From assembly GCA_020631865.1 (NCBI GenBank), contig JACKGS010000002.1, forward strand, positions 124,001-188,000: DNA of 64,000 nucleotides. The letters run 5' to 3'. Below, piece after piece: positions 42,919-52,967 of this stretch. This stretch comes from Candidatus Nomurabacteria bacterium. Lineage in GTDB: Bacteria > Patescibacteriota > Saccharimonadia > Saccharimonadales > UBA7683. The stretch's first letter is position 1. Each line of letters starts with the position of its first letter. The position numbers were made by a program, and so were the translations under genes. The notes below the pieces were generated by a model. The model searched no databases. It saw nothing but the letters and a program-made list of their open reading frames with translations, and was not told the origin of the DNA.

Positions 42919-44704
42919 ATGAAGCTTAGGTCAAGTAAACAATCAAAAAAAGAAGATCAAATGAGTACGCGTGATGTTTTGAGCGCACTATTGAGTGTTT
43001 TGAAGATAATTTTTAAGATTTCTCCATCTACGGTAATGGTAAAACTTATCAAGAGCATTGTTGATGCCGTGTTACCGTTGCTGGTTGCATTTTGGCAGCT
43101 TCGTAATCACTAATATTACAAAAAACAGTCTCAGGTGATGAGGTAGCAAAATCCACGGCAGTAATATTTGTGATACTTACAGCACTGGTGACATTACTTT
43201 CATCTGCACTAAATAGCGTGAAGTAATTGCATCCGATGAAATTATGCGATTTAAGGTTGAATCTAAGGTGACGGATATGTTGTTTGATAGATTCGTTAGC
43301 CTAGATTTTGGCGATATGAAGATAAAGAAACTATCGAAATGCTGATAAGGGCCCAGGATTTCGCTAGATTTTTTGCCTATATGGTAGATAGGATTGCCGG
43401 ACTCTTCACTGCATTATTTGGTATAGTTTCCGCACTGCTGGCTCTCGGTTTGATTTCTTGGTGGCTGGTGGCTATTTTTGTATTAGCAATTTTGCCCGAA
43501 TGGTTATTCAGTATCTGACTTTCTAGAATGAATATTAACATTGGCGGTTATCTGTAACAGATAGACGTAAACAAAGCTTCATTGAATACAATATGATTCA
43601 ACGCAGGTAATCTCTGAATTACGATTGTATAACTTGGCGAGTACTTTTTGGATCTCAGGGCATTTACAGAGACCGAGATCAGGGTAGGCGGTTAGAGTTT
43701 GAAAAGGTATATCAAGTGGCGGCTACTGGGCGATGCACTGATGGCTGTTGTTGAATTCAGTACTCTTTTGTGGACGATCGCCTTGGTGATAGCTAGAAAG
43801 GTTTCTAGTTGGGCAGTTTATCTATGTTCAACAAGTGGTGTCTAGGACTATTGGTTCGGCTGATAGTTTAATTCTCAATATGGTAGCGCTGATGAAGATT
43901 TAGCAAAATTGAAAGACTTTAATGATTTTATGAAAATTACCTCTTGGCAGAACGATCGTGGTCATAAGATCCAAACTGTAAATACTGTAGAGTTTCAGGA
44001 GGTTCTTTATTTGCTTATCCTGGTAGCGATAAGCTCGTTCTCGATAATATTTCCATAAAAATTAATAAGGGTGATCACGTGGCATTCAGTTGAGAAAATG
44101 GTGCTGGAAAAGAGTACTCTTATTAAGATATTGCTGGTTTTATACTCACATCAGGACGAGTGATTGATTAATGGCTTAGATTTGGAAGTGGTTAATTTAG
44201 CAAGCTGGCACAGAGCGGGTGGGAGTGTTGTTGCAAGACTTCACCTCTTTTCAGTTTACTACTGTGGGCGAAAATATTAGATTTGGTGATGTATCGGCAA
44301 AAAATCTAGGGCAGAGGATTGATCGGGCTATGCAGCACGCCGAGGCTGACGAATTTATCAAAGAGCTTCCACTTGAGTTCTAGATACGCCTATGGCGCCG
44401 TGGATGGAGGAGAAGCATGCAGTTGATCTTTCAGGAGGTCAGTGGCAAAGAGTGGGGCTCGCAAGAAACTTTTATCGGAATCTCAGTAATGATTTTAGAT
44501 GAGCCAACATCCGCGATTGATGCTTTGCAGAGGCTAAGATATTTGACAGGCTGTTCTATAAAACAAATAAAAGAACAATAATTGCCATTAGTCAGATGAA
44601 TGACAACAATAGAACAGGCCGATATCATATATGTCTTAAAAGATGGTTTGATCGTCCAGGAGGTAAGGCACAAAACTTGGGACAAAGAGTGGCCAATACG
44701 TTAA
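42919..44704 (+). pseudogene. ABC transporter, fused permease/ATPase, frameshifted
   Basis: Early frames show a transmembrane region (for example LFTALFGIVSALLALGLISW). Later frames show the ATPase: LFAYPGSDKLVLDNISIKIN, a Walker A of form ENGAGKSTLIKI, Q-loop LLQDFTSFQFTTVGENIRFG, SGGQWQRVGLAR-type signature, VMILDEPTSAID and a His-switch region. This is the exporter type (MsbA/MdlB-like), about 590 residues when joined. TATAAT (42905-42910) is 8 nt before ATG 42919. Substrate unknown. Many indels, as in neighbours. Confidence 0.75.
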
Positions 44705-44828
44705 AATGTTCCGTCGCCAATTAAAAATACCTAAGTCGCATAAATTAAAAAGCATAATTTAGACATGCGAGCAACGTTAATTAATACAAATAGTTCACAG
44801 TGTGATGATCTGGTCTAATTGATTTCGC

Positions 44829-44857
44829 TTGATTTAGTAACTCTAATCTGTTAGTAT
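44829..44857 (+). promoter_or_regulatory. promoter of rpsB
   Basis: TTGATT (44829-44834), 17 bp, TAGTAT (44852-44857), then a leader of about 100 nt before rpsB. Ribosomal-protein leaders of this length are often regulated, but no known motif was recognised. The rest of 44705-44961 shows nothing else. Confidence 0.5.
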
Positions 44858-44961
44858 CTTCAAGGTAAACATTAATCAGCAGGTGAGGTGATCCTTCTGA
44901 ATGTGGCTTGCTCAAAGCTCCATTACAGTTGCTTATCTATGAAGAACGAAAGGATTATTTT

Positions 44962-45721
44962 ATGGCAATAGCCGTAGATATTAAGAAACTATTGAAAGTG
45001 GTGCCTATTTTGGCCCTAAACAAGCCGTTGGCATCCAAAAATGGCTAAGTTTATTCATAGTAAAAGGGCTGGAAATCATATTATAGATTTAATCAAAACT
45101 GTCGGAAAGCTATAGAGGCTAAGTTTGCCACTTATTGAAAAAACAGCAGCCAGTGGCAAGTCAGATTGTTTTGGTTGGAACAAAGCGACAGGCTAAAGAG
45201 TTGGTAAAAAAACTGCTGCCGAAGAAACTGGTATACCATACGTAGTTAATCGATGGTTGGGGAATGTTGACTAACACCACGACTATGAATGCTAGAATTA
45301 AGCATCTTCAGGATCTTGAAAATAAAATGGCTAGTGGTGAGCTTGCAAATAAATATAGCAAGCTTGAGGTTCAGAGGTTTCAAGAAGAAATTGACCAAAT
45401 GAACATACTCTACGGTGGTATCAAGGATCTACAAGGGCGCCCAGGGTTAGTTTATGCGTAACCGATGTTGTAACGGATCATTTGTGAGTTAAGAAGCTAA
45501 GCAGCTCATTGGTGCCTGTAGTAGGCTGTTGATAAGTAACGCCAATCCAGATTTAGTCGACTATCCAATTCCAGCTAATGACGATGCCTTGAAAGCGATT
45601 GAAACTATCTTAAGCATGTTATTAGTACAATAAATAATGGTAAGGCGGCACAAAGTCAGCTAAATCCGAAGAGTAGGTTATCTTAAACCTGCAGCTTAAA
45701 GATACTGGCAAGGAAAAATAA
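44962..45721 (+). pseudogene. rpsB: 30S ribosomal protein uS2, frameshifted
   Basis: Pieces in order match uS2: MAIAVDIKKLL, MAKFIHSKRAGNHIIDLIKT, VLVGTKRQAKELVKK, VNRWLGGMLTNTTTMNARIK, a long intact helical middle and NPDLVDYPIPANDDA. Stop at 45721, 18 nt before tsf. An essential gene broken at least six times cannot be a true pseudogene in this single-copy context, so these are probably sequence errors. Confidence 0.85.
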
Positions 45722-45739
45722 AGTACAAGGAGAGTTTGA

Positions 45740-46318
45740 ATGGCAATTTCAATTGAAGATATCAAAGACTAAAGAAGAACTAACTGGCGTTGGAATGACT
45801 GATGCTAAGCAGGCATTAGTAGAAGTTGATAGTGATTTTGACAAAGCGCTAGAAGCTATGACGCAAAAGGCTTAACAAAAAAGCTGAAAAAAGGTGAGCG
45901 AGAAGCCAGACAGGGTATAGTTGATGCCTATTCTGCATAGTGGGCGTATCGGCGTTTTGGTAGAGGTTAATTAATGGAAACTGATTTTGTAGCGCGAACC
46001 GACGATTTCAAGAATTTTGTACATGACGTTGCTATGCATGTTGCAAGGTGGCACCAGAATATATTTCTTTAGATGATATTTCAGATACTGAAAAGAAGCT
46101 GAGTAGCTGAATTTACTGAAAAAAGTAAAGAACGAAGGCAAGCCAGAAAATATGGTTCCACAAATTGTCGACGGAATGATTAAAAGCACTTTTGCCGAAA
46201 GTGTTTGCTTGATCAGCCGTTTATCAAAAACCCAGACCAAACATGTCGGCGATCTTCCAAAGAACATATTGCTAAACTGGGTGAAAATATGGTTATTCGC
46301 CAGATGTACACGCATTGA
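45740..46318 (+). pseudogene. tsf: elongation factor Ts, frameshifted
   Basis: MAISIEDIK, REELTGVGMTDAKQALVE, SDFDKALEAM, the ETDFVAR motif and FKNFVHDVAMHVA identify EF-Ts, the EF-Tu nucleotide exchange factor. Later frames give FIKNPDQT and HIAKLGENMVIRQM. At about 190 residues it is the short form. The exact stop is unsure because of indels. A terminator follows. Confidence 0.85.
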
Positions 46319-46353
46319 GCTTCAGTACTATCCAGCAAAATTTACACCAGTTT

Positions 46354-46391
46354 ACAGAGAGTCTTTCCGTATCGGAGGCTCTCTGTTTTAT
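46354..46391 (+). terminator. intrinsic terminator of rpsB-tsf
   Basis: ACAGAGAG pairs with CTCTCTGT, with CCG/CGG further inside, followed by TTTTAT. It separates rpsB-tsf from frr, which has its own TATAAT and GGAG. Confidence 0.75.
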
Positions 46392-46439
46392 ATAATGTTT
46401 AATATCTTTTGGTATAATTTAAGTAGCAAGGAGTAAGTT

Positions 46440-46980
46440 ATGGATGTAAATAGTTATATAGAAGATGCAAAGTGCCATAGATCACCTGTAGTGGAGCTTA
46501 AAAAAGTTCGTACGGGTCGTGCACACCCCAGTATTATTGAAGGGTTACTGTTGAAGTTTATGTCCAGATGATGCCACATCAAGTGGCAAATATTACTGCA
46601 CCTGAGCCTCAACTACTGCAGGTCACACCCATTTGACCGCTACTACACAGAGCTATCTCCAACGGCCATTAGAAACGATCGAAGCCAAGAAGCTTGAACC
46701 CCTAACGATGATGGCGGTGGTACGTACCATGCCGCCATTAACCGAAGAGCTACATGTCGCCAGATTGTTACAGTTTAGGTGATACCGTGAAGAACAAAGA
46801 TATCACTTAGAAACATTCGCCACGGTACCTTAAAGAAGCAAAAGAGCCAAAGACGCTAAGAGATGTCGGATGATGATGTTAAAAGAATAGATACACAAAT
46901 AACCGAAGCAACTCAATGAATTTAATTCAAAGGTAGAGTCTGCTCAGAAGGCTAAAGAGCAAGAAATAATGACCGTTTAA
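46440..46980 (+). pseudogene. frr: ribosome recycling factor, frameshifted
   Basis: MDVNSYIEDA, VELKKVRTGRAHPSIIEG, PMMPHQVANITAPEPQLL-like text, AISNAIRNDRS, DGRVVRTMPPLTEE and SDDDVKRIDTQITEATNEFN match RRF in order across frames. AAGGAG precedes the ATG. pyrH, which normally lies between tsf and frr, is absent here. Confidence 0.85.
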
Positions 46981-47073
46981 AAGCTGGATACGTGACATTA
47001 TCGATATTCCATAGGTGTTATGTCTGAGATTTTGGTCTGATATTATTCAACAATTAATGTATACTATCATTTA

Positions 47074-47798
47074 ATGAGTTCAAATTCTCAATCTGCATCA
47101 TCAAGTTCATGTCTAACAACATACCGGCTCATCTGCTTGGTATTAGATGGTAACAGGCGTTGGGCAAAATCTCAGGGGCTACCAACTCCAGAGGTCACAG
47201 AAGAGGTTATGAGAACTTAAAACAATTGCCAGGGAGTCGTTTAATCGGGGTATTAAATATGTCTCTACTTATATATTTTCTACTGAAAACTGGAACAGAA
47301 CCAAAGAAGAGGTCGACTATTTAATGAGCCTGGCTTATGAAGATAGCTACAAAGATGCTAAGGAATTGATTAAAGAAAATATTAAAATTATCGTTCTTGG
47401 TATAGAAGATAGAGTTGTACCTAAATTAATTAAGGCTTGCAGAGACGCCGAAGAGGATTCTAAGAATAATACTGGTGGCACCTTGGCTTTGTGCTTTAAC
47501 TATGGGGGCGGATTGAAATCACTGATGCCGTGAAGAGAATAGTGCAGTCAGGGCATTGGGGCAAAAGACGTCACGCCAGAGTTAATTGCAAATAACCTAT
47601 ATCATCCAGAACTGCCTCCAGTTGATCTGATGGTTCGAACTAGCGGAGAGCAGAGAATTAGTAATTTTATGTTGTGGCGTATAGCTTATGCAGAAATGTA
47701 TTTTGCTGATGTCCACTGGCCGGCTTTTTAGTAAAGAAGAGTTATCAAAAGCACTTAGTGAATATGGTTCAAGAAACCGCCGCTTTGGCGGCAATTAG
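47074..47798 (+). pseudogene. uppS: isoprenyl (undecaprenyl) diphosphate synthase, frameshifted
   Basis: LDGNRRWAKSQGLPT (catalytic DGNRRWA), GHRRGYENLK, YVSTYIFSTENWNRTKEEVD, LALCFNYGG, PPVDLMVRTSGEQRISNFML and DVHWPAF identify the cis-prenyltransferase that makes the cell-wall lipid carrier. TATACT (47060-47065) is 8 nt before the ATG. Frame breaks at about 47110-47220, 47510 and 47730. Confidence 0.88.
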
Positions 47799-47907
47799 AT
47801 TCCTCTAGGTATATTTCCGTAAGTGGGTATATGATATTTTAATAATTTTCGTAATTAGGCTATATCTTTAGGCTCAAGGCTCGTTTGATTTCTGGTATAC
47901 TTGAAGA

Positions 47908-48983
47908 ATGCTTATATTTTTAGGATTGGTTTTATTTGTATTATTAGTAGTAGTTCAAGAGTTTGGTCATATGATTATGGCAAAAAGAGTGGGTAGAAGT
48001 TGAGGAATTTGGGGTTGGGTTTCCACCGCGTGCCAAACTTCTGACAAAAGGATGATACCAGTATACGCTTAACTGGCTGCCTCCTCGGTGGTTTTGTAAA
48101 GTTAAAAGGCTGAACACGATAAGCGCTACTGGCAAGGGCACTTTTGGTGCAGCAAGTTTTGGAACAAAACTAAAATTATATTAGCTTGGCCGGTGTATTG
48201 ATGAACTGGCTTGCAGCGATTATTATCTTTACTATTATCGCTTTGATCGGTATGCCTCAGCTAATTGAAAATCAATTTCAGATTAAGAATGACTCAAGGG
48301 TTTCTAAGCAAGAAGTGTTGGCCGGTTTTGTTGAAGAGGGTTCCCCGGCTGATTCTATTGGATTAACTCAAGGAGATAGAATAGTTCAGATTAACGATCA
48401 TCAAATTCTAAATTCATCTGATCTTCGTTCAACAACTAAAAAATTTGCCGGCGAAAGTGTAGATGTGAGGTTTGTTCAAGGTGGTCAAGAGATATCTAAA
48501 TCCGTAACTTTGCGTAATGATGAAACAAAAGGAAATTTTGGTGTAGCACCAGCTGATAATACTTTGGTTAGATCAACTTGGTCGGCACCAATAGTTGGGG
48601 TTGGAACAACGGTTCAATTTACGGCAGAAACCTTCAAAGGATTATTTAATGCGGTTGCAAATATATTTCAGGGAAATGCCTCAAAAGCTGGAGAGGCTGT
48701 CACTGGGCCAGTTGGTATTATCGTAGTTTTGAAGGATCTTTCAAATCAAGGGCTGGTGTTCGTCTTGTTCTTAATTGGTGTAATTTCAGTCTCGCTAGCA
48801 GTTATGAACACACTGCCTATACCAGCTTTAGATGGTGGAAGGCTGTTTGTGATGGCGATATTTAAGTTACTCAAGAAGCCACTTACCAAAGATCTTGAAG
48901 AGAAGATTCACGGTACAGGTATGGCAGCCCTGTTGATTCTGGCGGCATTAATTACTGTTTTGGATGTTAAACGATTCTTCTAG
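47908..48983 (+). pseudogene. rseP: RseP/S2P-type membrane zinc metalloprotease, frameshifted near the N-terminus
   Basis: The last 265 residues (from 48186) are intact: transmembrane helices, a PDZ domain (about 48300-48500), and the second metal motif around NTLPIPALDGGRL. The N-terminal part gives LVVVQEFGHMIMAKRVG in one frame and EEFGVGFPPRAKLL, LGGFVKLKG in others. The zinc motif reads QEFGH instead of HEFGH; one base change would explain it. TATACT (47896-47901) is 6 nt before the ATG. The right edge of the error block lies near 48180. Confidence 0.85.
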
Positions 48984-48986
48984 ACC

Positions 48987-49700
48987 ATGCAGAGTCAACA
49001 GATATCAAAAGCAGAAGTTCTTAAGAAGATACTTCTTAACCCAATTATTGTATTAATATTATCAATTGCAATATTTACAATTGCACAATTGGTGGGTGTT
49101 TCTATTGCTTCCAAGTTATTTAATGGTGCAGGTAGCACAAATCTAATAATGTCATCATATGTTGTTTTTAGTTCTTTATTTTTGCTACTTTTTATATTTA
49201 TTACCAAGAAGATTCTAAAGTTCAAATGGAGTACGCTGGGGGTTAAGTGGCCCAGCTGGAAAGGTATGTCTGCGGCAGTACCGGCACTATTTAGTTATTT
49301 TGTCATCTCTCTTATTCTAACATTTATAGCCACCAAGATTGTGCCTGGGTTCAAGTTAGAGCAAGCACAAGATGTGGGATTCAAAGATATTAAACAACCC
49401 GTTGAATTGATATTGGCCTTTTTGGCATTGGCGGTATTTACCCCAATAATGGAGGAGCTTGTATTCAGGGGTATGCTGTTTAAGGGGCTTAGTAAAAGGC
49501 TCCCATTTTGGATAAGTGCTGTTGTGACTAGTTTAGTATTCGCTACATTGCACGGGCAGTGGAACGTGGCGGTAGATACATTCGCCCTTAGTTTAATCCT
49601 GTGTTATTTAGTAAAAAGATACGATTCAATTTTGCCAACAATATTCCTCCATGCAATTAAAAACAGCATCGCCTTCACGCTATTGTTCGTTATTAAGTAG
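48987..49700 (+). CDS. CPBP-family intramembrane metalloprotease
   Basis: 237 aa with about seven hydrophobic helices. The Abi/CPBP motifs are EELVFRGMLFKGL (EExxxR), FATLHG and HAIKNSIAF. Relatives include eukaryotic Rce1 CAAX proteases; bacterial substrates are mostly unknown. It starts 3 nt after rseP, so both membrane proteases are co-translated, and it takes the position between rseP and proS. Confidence 0.88.
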   Translation: MQSQQISKAEVLKKILLNPIIVLILSIAIFTIAQLVGVSIASKLFNGAGSTNLIMSSYVVFSSLFLLLFIFITKKILKFKWSTLGVKWPSWKGMSAAVPALFSYFVISLILTFIATKIVPGFKLEQAQDVGFKDIKQPVELILAFLALAVFTPIMEELVFRGMLFKGLSKRLPFWISAVVTSLVFATLHGQWNVAVDTFALSLILCYLVKRYDSILPTIFLHAIKNSIAFTLLFVIK

Positions 49701-49742
49701 TTAATTTGTTAAACTAGAACTAATATTCACAAGGAAAATTTT

Positions 49743-50978
49743 ATGAGATTATCGAAACTTTTTACCAAGACATTGAAAAATGCACCCGCTGATGAGGTTG
49801 CCAAGAATGCACAGCTTTTAATTCGAGCTGGATTTATATATAAGGTAATGGCTGGAGTTTATGCTTACACTCCACTTGGGTTCGGTGTTTTAGAAAATAT
49901 TAAGGCTATTGTTCGTGAAGAGATGAATAACATAGGAGCTAGTGAGCTTATTATGACTAGCCTTCAAAAAAAAGAAACATGGGAAGGCACGGGTCGTTGG
50001 GATGACGAGGTTGTGGATGTTTGGTTTAAAACAGCACTAAAAGATGGTACCGATGTTGGGTTGGCGTGGAGTCACGAAGAGGCGATACTAGAGATGCTAC
50101 AGCAGTTTGCAAAGAGTTATAAAGATTTCCCTGTAGCCGTTTATCAATTTCAAACTAAACTACGTAATGAACTTCGGGCTAAGAGCGGCATTATGCGCGG
50201 CAGAGAGTTTGTGATGAAAGATTTGTATTCACTCCATGCCTCTCAAGAAGATATGGATTCGTACTATAACCTTGTAATTGGAGCTTACGAAAAGTGCTTC
50301 GAAAGATTTGGTATTGGTGATAGTACATTCATGACTTTTGCTAGTGGTGGGGCATTCACTAAATTTAGTCATGAATTTCAAACTATTTGTGACGCTGGTG
50401 AGGATGTATTGTATATAAATGATGATCAAACGATCGCAGTTAACGAGGAAGTTTTAGATGATGCCACACAAGAAATTGGGGTTGATAAGAGCTCATTGAC
50501 TCCAGTTAAGAGTGCTGAGGTTGGCAACATATTTAAGTTTGGTACGGAAAAGTCAGAAAAAATGAAGATTACATTTACTGATAAAAATGGGAAAGAGCAG
50601 TATGCATACTTAGCCTCATACGGTATCGGTATCACCAGGGTTATGGGTGTGATAGTTGAAAAACTGAGTGATGAGAATGGGCTTGTTTGGCCAGAGAGTA
50701 TTGCTCCTGCAAGAGTGCATCTTGTCTCTATTGGAGCTGATGAAGAGGCTGATAAGTTGTATCAGGATCTTCGGGATAAAGATATCTCGGTTTTGTATGA
50801 TGACAGAGATGCCAGGGCTGGCGAAAAATTCGCCGATGCAGACTTAATTGGTGTACCTCATAGAGTGGTGGTTAGTAATAAATCTTTAGAAAAAGGCGGT
50901 CTTGAATATAAGTTGCGTACGGAATCAAATTCTAAGATAATTACTCACGATGAGCTGTTCAAGATTCTAGATATTTAA
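49743..50978 (+). CDS. proS: prolyl-tRNA synthetase, short bacterial type
   Basis: A class II synthetase of 411 aa. Motif 2 region YQFQTKLRNELRAKSGIMRGREF and motif 3 ASYGIGITRVMGV are clear, and the C-terminal anticodon domain starts near RVHLVSIG. The roughly 180-residue editing insertion of standard bacterial ProRS is missing, so mischarged Ala-tRNAPro is not edited in cis. AAGGAAAA precedes the ATG. rseP-proS adjacency is conserved in many bacteria. Confidence 0.93.
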   Translation: MRLSKLFTKTLKNAPADEVAKNAQLLIRAGFIYKVMAGVYAYTPLGFGVLENIKAIVREEMNNIGASELIMTSLQKKETWEGTGRWDDEVVDVWFKTALKDGTDVGLAWSHEEAILEMLQQFAKSYKDFPVAVYQFQTKLRNELRAKSGIMRGREFVMKDLYSLHASQEDMDSYYNLVIGAYEKCFERFGIGDSTFMTFASGGAFTKFSHEFQTICDAGEDVLYINDDQTIAVNEEVLDDATQEIGVDKSSLTPVKSAEVGNIFKFGTEKSEKMKITFTDKNGKEQYAYLASYGIGITRVMGVIVEKLSDENGLVWPESIAPARVHLVSIGADEEADKLYQDLRDKDISVLYDDRDARAGEKFADADLIGVPHRVVVSNKSLEKGGLEYKLRTESNSKIITHDELFKILDI

Positions 50979-51025
50979 ATTCCAGCATTTTAGACACTAA
51001 CATCACATTAAGGAGTACTACCTAA

Positions 51026-51072
51026 TACGCTATAAGTAGCGTAAGAACTATATATAGTGCGCTATATATAGT
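51026..51072. promoter_or_regulatory. two adjacent perfect hairpins between proS and greA
   Basis: TACGCTA-TAAG-TAGCGTA (51026-51043) is followed four bases later by ACTATATATAG-TGCG-CTATATATAGT (51047-51072). Both are perfect palindromes and both contain GCTA/TAGC text. They could be operator sites or an RNA 3' end. Confidence 0.6.
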
Positions 51073-51136
51073 AAAAATACTCGTTTACAAAATATTTTTG
51101 CCGTGTTAAAATCTATGAGTGCTTAAATAAGCCAAC

Positions 51137-51167
51137 CAAAATACGTCTTATGACGTTTTTATTTTTT
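51137..51167 (+). terminator. terminator or attenuator before greA
   Basis: ACGTC, loop TTAT, GACGT, preceded by AAAAT and followed by TTTTTATTTTTT. It lies only 45 bp before the greA ATG, so it either ends transcription from proS or attenuates greA. Confidence 0.65.
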
Positions 51168-51211
51168 AACTAATTAACCAAACATTTGTTTGCTCCAAAA
51201 AGGAGAAAATC

Positions 51212-51667
51212 ATGAAAAAAGAGTTTAAACTTACCAAAGATGGTGTCGCTGAACTTCAGTCAGAGCTTGCCGAGCTGAAGGCGAAATTAATTGAGGTTAT
51301 TGATGCAATTAAGACAGCAAGAGACCAAGGTGATTTAAGTGAAAATGCAGAGTACCATGCAGCCAAAGAAGAACAAGAAAGAGTAGATGGTAGGATTTCT
51401 GAAATAGAGCATATTCTAGCTAATGCTGAGGTTGTTTCTAGGGCCTCAAATAACAAAATTGGAATTGGTAACAGCGTAACGCTAAAGGGTGGACGCAAAG
51501 AGGTTACGTATCATATTGTAGACTCGGTTGAAGCCGACCCGTTAGAGGCTAAGATTTCTGATGAATCGCCGATTGGTAAAGCATTGATTGGCAAAAAACT
51601 GGGTGATAAAGTAGAGATTGAATTGCCAGCAGGCAAGACTACCTACGAAGTTGTTTCAATAGCATAG
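51212..51667 (+). CDS. greA: transcription elongation factor GreA
   Basis: 151 aa. The N-terminal coiled coil carries the acidic tip (DQGDLSENAEYHAAKEEQ), used to rescue backtracked RNA polymerase. The C-terminal FKBP-like domain includes SPIGKALIGKKLGD. AAGGAG precedes the ATG. Located after proS with its own terminator-like leader. Confidence 0.95.
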   Translation: MKKEFKLTKDGVAELQSELAELKAKLIEVIDAIKTARDQGDLSENAEYHAAKEEQERVDGRISEIEHILANAEVVSRASNNKIGIGNSVTLKGGRKEVTYHIVDSVEADPLEAKISDESPIGKALIGKKLGDKVEIELPAGKTTYEVVSIA

Positions 51668-51675
51668 ATATAGCG

Positions 51676-52233
51676 CTATCTTTTCTTAATAGCGGGCGAT
51701 AAAATGCCTGCTATTATTAATATTAGTGCGCTATAAAATCCAACTTCTCCGTAAAGTTCTATGCGATAGCCTTCACCATAAAATAAATGAAAATATCTCA
51801 CCGAGGCAATAGTGTACGCGCAGATGGAAAGTCCCGCAGTTGCCCAAAGTGTAATTTTGCTACTTGTTTTGCTAGCTATTAATAACGGTATAACATATAA
51901 CATAACCGCCTTACTAGCCATCCCTCTTTGAGTGTAAACATTTATAGTCGAAAAAAATATATTAGCCGTAATTAACAAGTAGGTCAGTGCATTGATTGAA
52001 TTTTTAGATTTTGCATATTTTTTGAGAATAAACCAAGTTATTACAGTAAGTATTGCCATAACCCCAGCATATGTCCATCTTTTGGCGACAACTTCATGTG
52101 TGATTAGATTCCACGAATCAAATGCAATGATTGACGCCGCGTAGGCTATCAACAGCACAAATTGCCAATGAACCACATGAAGAATACGTCCGCTTAAAGC
52201 TGTTTCGTAGTTTGAGGGCTTAACCAGTTCCAT
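51676..52233 (-). CDS. polytopic membrane protein of unknown function
   Basis: ATG 52233 gives a 185-aa protein with five or six hydrophobic helices (FVLLIAYAASIIAFDSW, YAGVMAILTVITWFILK, NALTYLLITANIFFSTI, VMLYVIPLLIASK, GFYSALILIIAGIL). The frame is open further upstream, but that part lies over the leader of the divergent gene. TATTATAAT-like sequence lies just before the ATG. It resembles sensor-type membrane domains but has no output domain. Confidence 0.6.
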   Translation of the reverse strand: MELVKPSNYETALSGRILHVVHWQFVLLIAYAASIIAFDSWNLITHEVVAKRWTYAGVMAILTVITWFILKKYAKSKNSINALTYLLITANIFFSTINVYTQRGMASKAVMLYVIPLLIASKTSSKITLWATAGLSICAYTIASVRYFHLFYGEGYRIELYGEVGFYSALILIIAGILSPAIKKR

Positions 52234-52344
52234 TATTATTATAATAGCATAAGCATAAAGAAGGCTATAATTATTGTGTATCTGTAGTAAATATAGTATG
52301 ATATGGTAAATGGTATACACAAAACAATTTGCATTGAAGACAAA

Positions 52345-52420
52345 GCTTCGGTCGTAGTACTTGAAGCTAGTTAATATTACAAAACTCCCCAGTATTACGA
52401 CATAAGAAAGGGGAGTTTTT
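52345..52420 (+). promoter_or_regulatory. leader with hairpin and terminator-like stem before 52442 gene
   Basis: AGCTTC / GAAGCT can form a first hairpin (about 52345-52370). AAAACTCCCC (52381-52390) pairs with GGGGAGTTTT (52410-52419) around a 19-nt loop, ending in T-rich sequence. The second is a convincing intrinsic terminator placed about 20 bp before a start codon, so attenuation is possible. Confidence 0.55.
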
Positions 52421-52441
52421 AATAAATTAGAAAGATTAATA

Positions 52442-52945
52442 ATGAATAAATTACTGAAAGACTTTGAGCCACCACATTTTCCATCGAGCAAAATGGTGTA
52501 CCTAGAGAATGGTGATGGAATATTGGTAGCACCTAAGGTTGTACCAGTTGGCGCCGCACCAGGTGCTTACGAGAAGGACTGGATGCTATCTAGAACTCAT
52601 ATTTATGACTGGAGAATTCGTGCTGCTATAGAATCCGTCATGTCGTTAAGTCGGGTTAATTTTGAGTGCTCTACTAAGAATATTGAAGCTATGAGAGCGC
52701 ACAATATGGTGTCTGAACTTCATGCGTCAAGACTTTCATTGCCATGCCGCTCGTTGATGCCCGATGGCCCGAACGATAATAACCGTGCATTACAAGAGTT
52801 TGCGTTTGAGGCATACGATAAATTTGATGCGCATTTTGGAAATCAAGGCTGGAGTGAGTGGTATATAATGCCGTATTTTCAAGAAGGTGACATAGATGTT
52901 AGAAAAATACATCTCGGTGCATTTGTGGTACATAATTTATCGTAA
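52442..52945 (+). CDS. conserved-looking protein of unknown function
   Basis: 167 aa without signal peptide or membrane helix. It has an aromatic-rich C-terminal half (QGWSEWYIMPYFQEGDID). No catalytic motif is recognised. It starts 22 bp after a terminator-like hairpin and ends 22 bp before lysS. Coding is supported by composition and by the neatly fitting neighbours. Function unknown. Confidence 0.6.
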   Translation: MNKLLKDFEPPHFPSSKMVYLENGDGILVAPKVVPVGAAPGAYEKDWMLSRTHIYDWRIRAAIESVMSLSRVNFECSTKNIEAMRAHNMVSELHASRLSLPCRSLMPDGPNDNNRALQEFAFEAYDKFDAHFGNQGWSEWYIMPYFQEGDIDVRKIHLGAFVVHNLS

Positions 52946-52967
52946 ACAGTGGTAGAATAGTAAACAT

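Noticed and set aside
38250..48180. Recoding or programmed frameshifting as the cause of broken frames
   Set aside because: Breaks are too many, in both directions, without slippery motifs, and confined to one block with sharp edges.
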